DNA of 64,000 bases, from positions 40,992 through 104,991 of the forward strand of contig CAXDRX010000005.1 in assembly GCA_963991985.1 (NCBI GenBank), read 5' to 3'. A program made the position numbers and the translations under genes. This document shows, one piece after another, positions 62,362 through 64,000 of the stretch. The stretch's first letter is position 1; the number at the start of each line of letters is the position of its first letter. Under the pieces are notes generated by a model that searched no databases, was not told where the DNA came from, and saw only the letters and a list, made by a program, of their open reading frames with translations. The DNA comes from MED-G17 sp963991985 (GTDB lineage Bacteria > Bacteroidota > Bacteroidia > NS11-12g > UBA9320).

Positions 62362-63642
62362 TTATTTCATGCCGTTTCTCCACAAATGATAAAACGCTTT
62401 TGGTTCAATGCCATAATGCTGGAGGCGTCTTCTCTTCCCCACATACATCCCAAAAGGGGTCTCTTTAAATTTCAAAAGATATGAGATGGCAGAACTAGAA
62501 AAAGCAATGGGCCAAGTTATTTGATCATAGTGATGCATGATCCGAACCACTTTGTGTTTGTCGCCATGATTAAAAGCAATCAAATGGACTTCTGGAAATT
62601 CTCGGTGAATTTTACCCAAATATTGCGTATCTTCTGCGGTCAAAGATTCTTTTTTCCAGAAGTAAAAATAGCAATGTTGACGTCTTAGTTTTTTGCTCTT
62701 TTTGTTTTCGAGTGAAAAGTTTGTGTAGGTGAATTTTGGAATTTTTTTCCCTACTACCAAATGATTAACACCTTGTTCTTTCGACATATGAATTATCTCT
62801 ACCTTAGAACCATCTTGTAGAATATTTTCAATTTGATAAACTTTACCATTCCATTCCAACCGATTGCCAACAGAGGATTTTTTCAAGCTTTTGTAATCTA
62901 AGGCATTGATGGTTTTCTTATAAGGACCGATATACATTAAATCTTTGTCCGTTTGGTTAAATAGACCATCCGAATTTTTGTCTTTTAAGGCAAAGGTAAA
63001 GGAGTCATTACCATAGTGAATATCACCAGCCAAAACATTCATTCTGGTAGCCTTATACCCATAATAAATTTTGCTGAATCTTTTGTTTCCTTGGTGATTG
63101 GCATAGTGTTGTTGGAGCAAGTTGTAATATTTTGGATTTTTTGAATACTCAATTTTTTGAAGATAAATGACATGCTTTCCCTTGGGCTCTGTAGTGTTGT
63201 GTAATTCAACCTTCATTTCTTTTTTTGTAGCTGGGAAAACCAAAGGAGGACCATCATCCGAAAGGTCTAGGTTGTTGTTCTTGTCGATATAAAACAATCT
63301 GTTCTTGTGATTGGAATTGAAGTTCTCAATGAGCATAAAAATATAGCCTTGGTTCAATTTGTTGTCCGCACCAGAGAAATACAAGAAACCGTAACCCGTT
63401 TTGTCATGGTTTAGTCCTTTGGGCAAGCCCCGAAGGTGCAAGTGGGTTGACTTTTCTGATGATACTCCAAACTTCCGAAAACTTTCAACCACCGTATCTC
63501 TAAAATGGTAAATGGGAAGAATGGATTGGCTTTTTTTGATTTGATCGTCCTGTACTCTACTATTCAGTAAAATCTCAATTTTAGTTTGCGCCAGAAGCAT
63601 TTGGCTCAAAAACAACGAGGAAGCCAAAAGCCAATATTTCAT
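62362..63642 (-). CDS. Exported protein with thioredoxin-like C terminus lacking CxxC
   Basis: The 426-residue protein has a signal peptide (MKYWLLASSLFLSQMLLAQ). The first 280 residues are beta-rich and unrecognised (FLYFSGADNKLNQGYIFMLI, NNNLDLSDDGPPLVFP). From about 300 the chain reads GKKIPKFTYTNFSLENKKSK, then CYFYFWKKESLTAED and FPEVHLIAFNHGD, which is the TlpA/thioredoxin order (strand, WxxxCxxC, helix, strand), but both active-site cysteines are replaced. It converges on the transporter gene with one base between stops. A structural or binding role is likelier than redox work. Confidence 0.75.
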   Translation of the reverse strand: MKYWLLASSLFLSQMLLAQTKIEILLNSRVQDDQIKKSQSILPIYHFRDTVVESFRKFGVSSEKSTHLHLRGLPKGLNHDKTGYGFLYFSGADNKLNQGYIFMLIENFNSNHKNRLFYIDKNNNLDLSDDGPPLVFPATKKEMKVELHNTTEPKGKHVIYLQKIEYSKNPKYYNLLQQHYANHQGNKRFSKIYYGYKATRMNVLAGDIHYGNDSFTFALKDKNSDGLFNQTDKDLMYIGPYKKTINALDYKSLKKSSVGNRLEWNGKVYQIENILQDGSKVEIIHMSKEQGVNHLVVGKKIPKFTYTNFSLENKKSKKLRRQHCYFYFWKKESLTAEDTQYLGKIHREFPEVHLIAFNHGDKHKVVRIMHHYDQITWPIAFSSSAISYLLKFKETPFGMYVGKRRRLQHYGIEPKAFYHLWRNGMK

Positions 63643-63643
63643 A

Positions 63644-63956
63644 TTACCTTCTATTCAAATAAATAGAAATATAATAGAGCAAAGTAGCAAGGGAGCCAAT
63701 CGCGGCCACCACATAGGTAAGGGCTGCCCATTTCAAGGCATTTTTACTCATACTGTGTTCCTGTGAGGTCACAATTCCCTTTTCGTCTATCCATGCCAAA
63801 GCTCTTTTACTTGCATCAAATTCGACAGGCAAGGTAATAAAACTGAACAAGGTGGTAAGGGCAAACAAAGCGATCCCTAGGAGCAATATAGAAGGACCTA
63901 TGGGCATATTGAGCATTAAAATACCGGCCAAAATAACCCATTGCATGTATCTGGAG
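63644..63956 (-). CDS. YugP-like zinc metallopeptidase, C-terminal fragment
   Basis: Only the last 104 residues are genomic. They carry two or three membrane segments (WVILAGILMLNMPIGPSILL, ALFALTTLFSFITLPVEFD, and the last helix LATLLYYISIYL) with ASKRALAWIDEKGIVTSQEH between them, the known end of membrane zinc peptidases of the YugP family. The HExxH site is lost because the sequence runs into adapter at 63957. The apparent start MCIRDS is translated adapter, not protein. Confidence 0.85.
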
Positions 63957-64000
63957 CTGTCTCTTATACACATCTGACGCTGCCGACGAATAGAGAGGTG
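63957..64000. other. Illumina Nextera adapter sequence (assembly contamination)
   Basis: CTGTCTCTTATACACATCT (63957-63975) is the mosaic-end transposon sequence, and bases to 63989 complete the reverse complement of the Nextera Read 1 adapter. The next eight bases ATAGAGAG are the reverse complement of CTCTCTAT, an i5 index of the Nextera set, and GTG at 63998-64000 is how the P5 segment begins. These 44 bases are library construct, not genome. Confidence 0.97.

Noticed and set aside
1..64000. CRISPR arrays, insertion sequences, rRNA genes, prophage genes
   Set aside because: No regular short repeats, transposase or integrase motifs, phage structural genes or rRNA signatures were seen on reading both strands.

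Overview
The window is a compact chromosomal segment from a member of the Bacteroidota, probably an environmental lineage near the Saprospiria or Chitinophagia (the class is inference). Direct support for the phylum: a fused LpxC-FabZ gene, a PorX-type response regulator, exported proteins with type IX secretion (T9SS) C-terminal sorting domains, several TonB-dependent outer-membrane proteins, A/T-rich spacers with few Shine-Dalgarno sites, and -7 boxes of the TAnnTTTG type ahead of two tRNA genes.

Layout. 1-2118 is a TonB receptor cut by the window edge. 2264-7636 is a leftward cluster: porX, tsaE, an M28 peptidase with a sorting domain, a beta-CASP metallo-beta-lactamase protein and a small barrel. 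7681-12814 is an HD phosphohydrolase gene followed by the lipid A genes lpxD, lpxC-fabZ and lpxA and a lone ABC ATPase. 12889-19712 holds an M16 peptidase, a ComB-like phosphatase, a thiolase and groES-groEL. 19803-27438 holds a dicarboxylate symporter, topA, a transglutaminase-like protein, and a TonB receptor paired with a DUF4465 protein (candidate cobalamin uptake). 27435-39810 holds gcvP, a DUF819 membrane protein, a methyltransferase, an exported protein with a possible clan CD peptidase dyad, a SpoU methyltransferase, mutS and a subtilase. 39816-41114 has a cytochrome c peroxidase remnant, tRNA-Gly, tRNA-Leu and a membrane protein, followed by sucC.

The least ordinary stretch is 42400-45640, a small accessory island of two paralogous XRE-type regulators and four short secreted or membrane genes. 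The two regulators share an identical 29-base 5' end. Two lipoprotein genes share a 94-base leader (two mismatches) that covers the signal peptide and an inverted repeat, yet the mature proteins are unrelated. One of them ends in a glycine-rich hydrophobic tail and is followed at once by a small membrane protein.

45719-57363 returns to housekeeping: a TenA/HDO-like protein, an M61 peptidase, a DUF255 thioredoxin-domain protein, recA, a barrel plus HU-CCDC81 protein, an exbB-exbD-tonB set, folC and rnhA. 57346-63642 has a flippase, tRNA-His, dinB, an SLC12-like transporter and a thioredoxin-fold protein without its CxxC.

The last 44 bases (63957-64000) are not genomic. They match the Illumina Nextera Read 1 adapter followed by what reads as an i5 index and the first bases of P5, so the final gene (a YugP-like zinc peptidase) is truncated by an assembly artefact. 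No rRNA, insertion sequence, CRISPR array or phage gene was seen, and no gene-free stretch reaches 300 bases.
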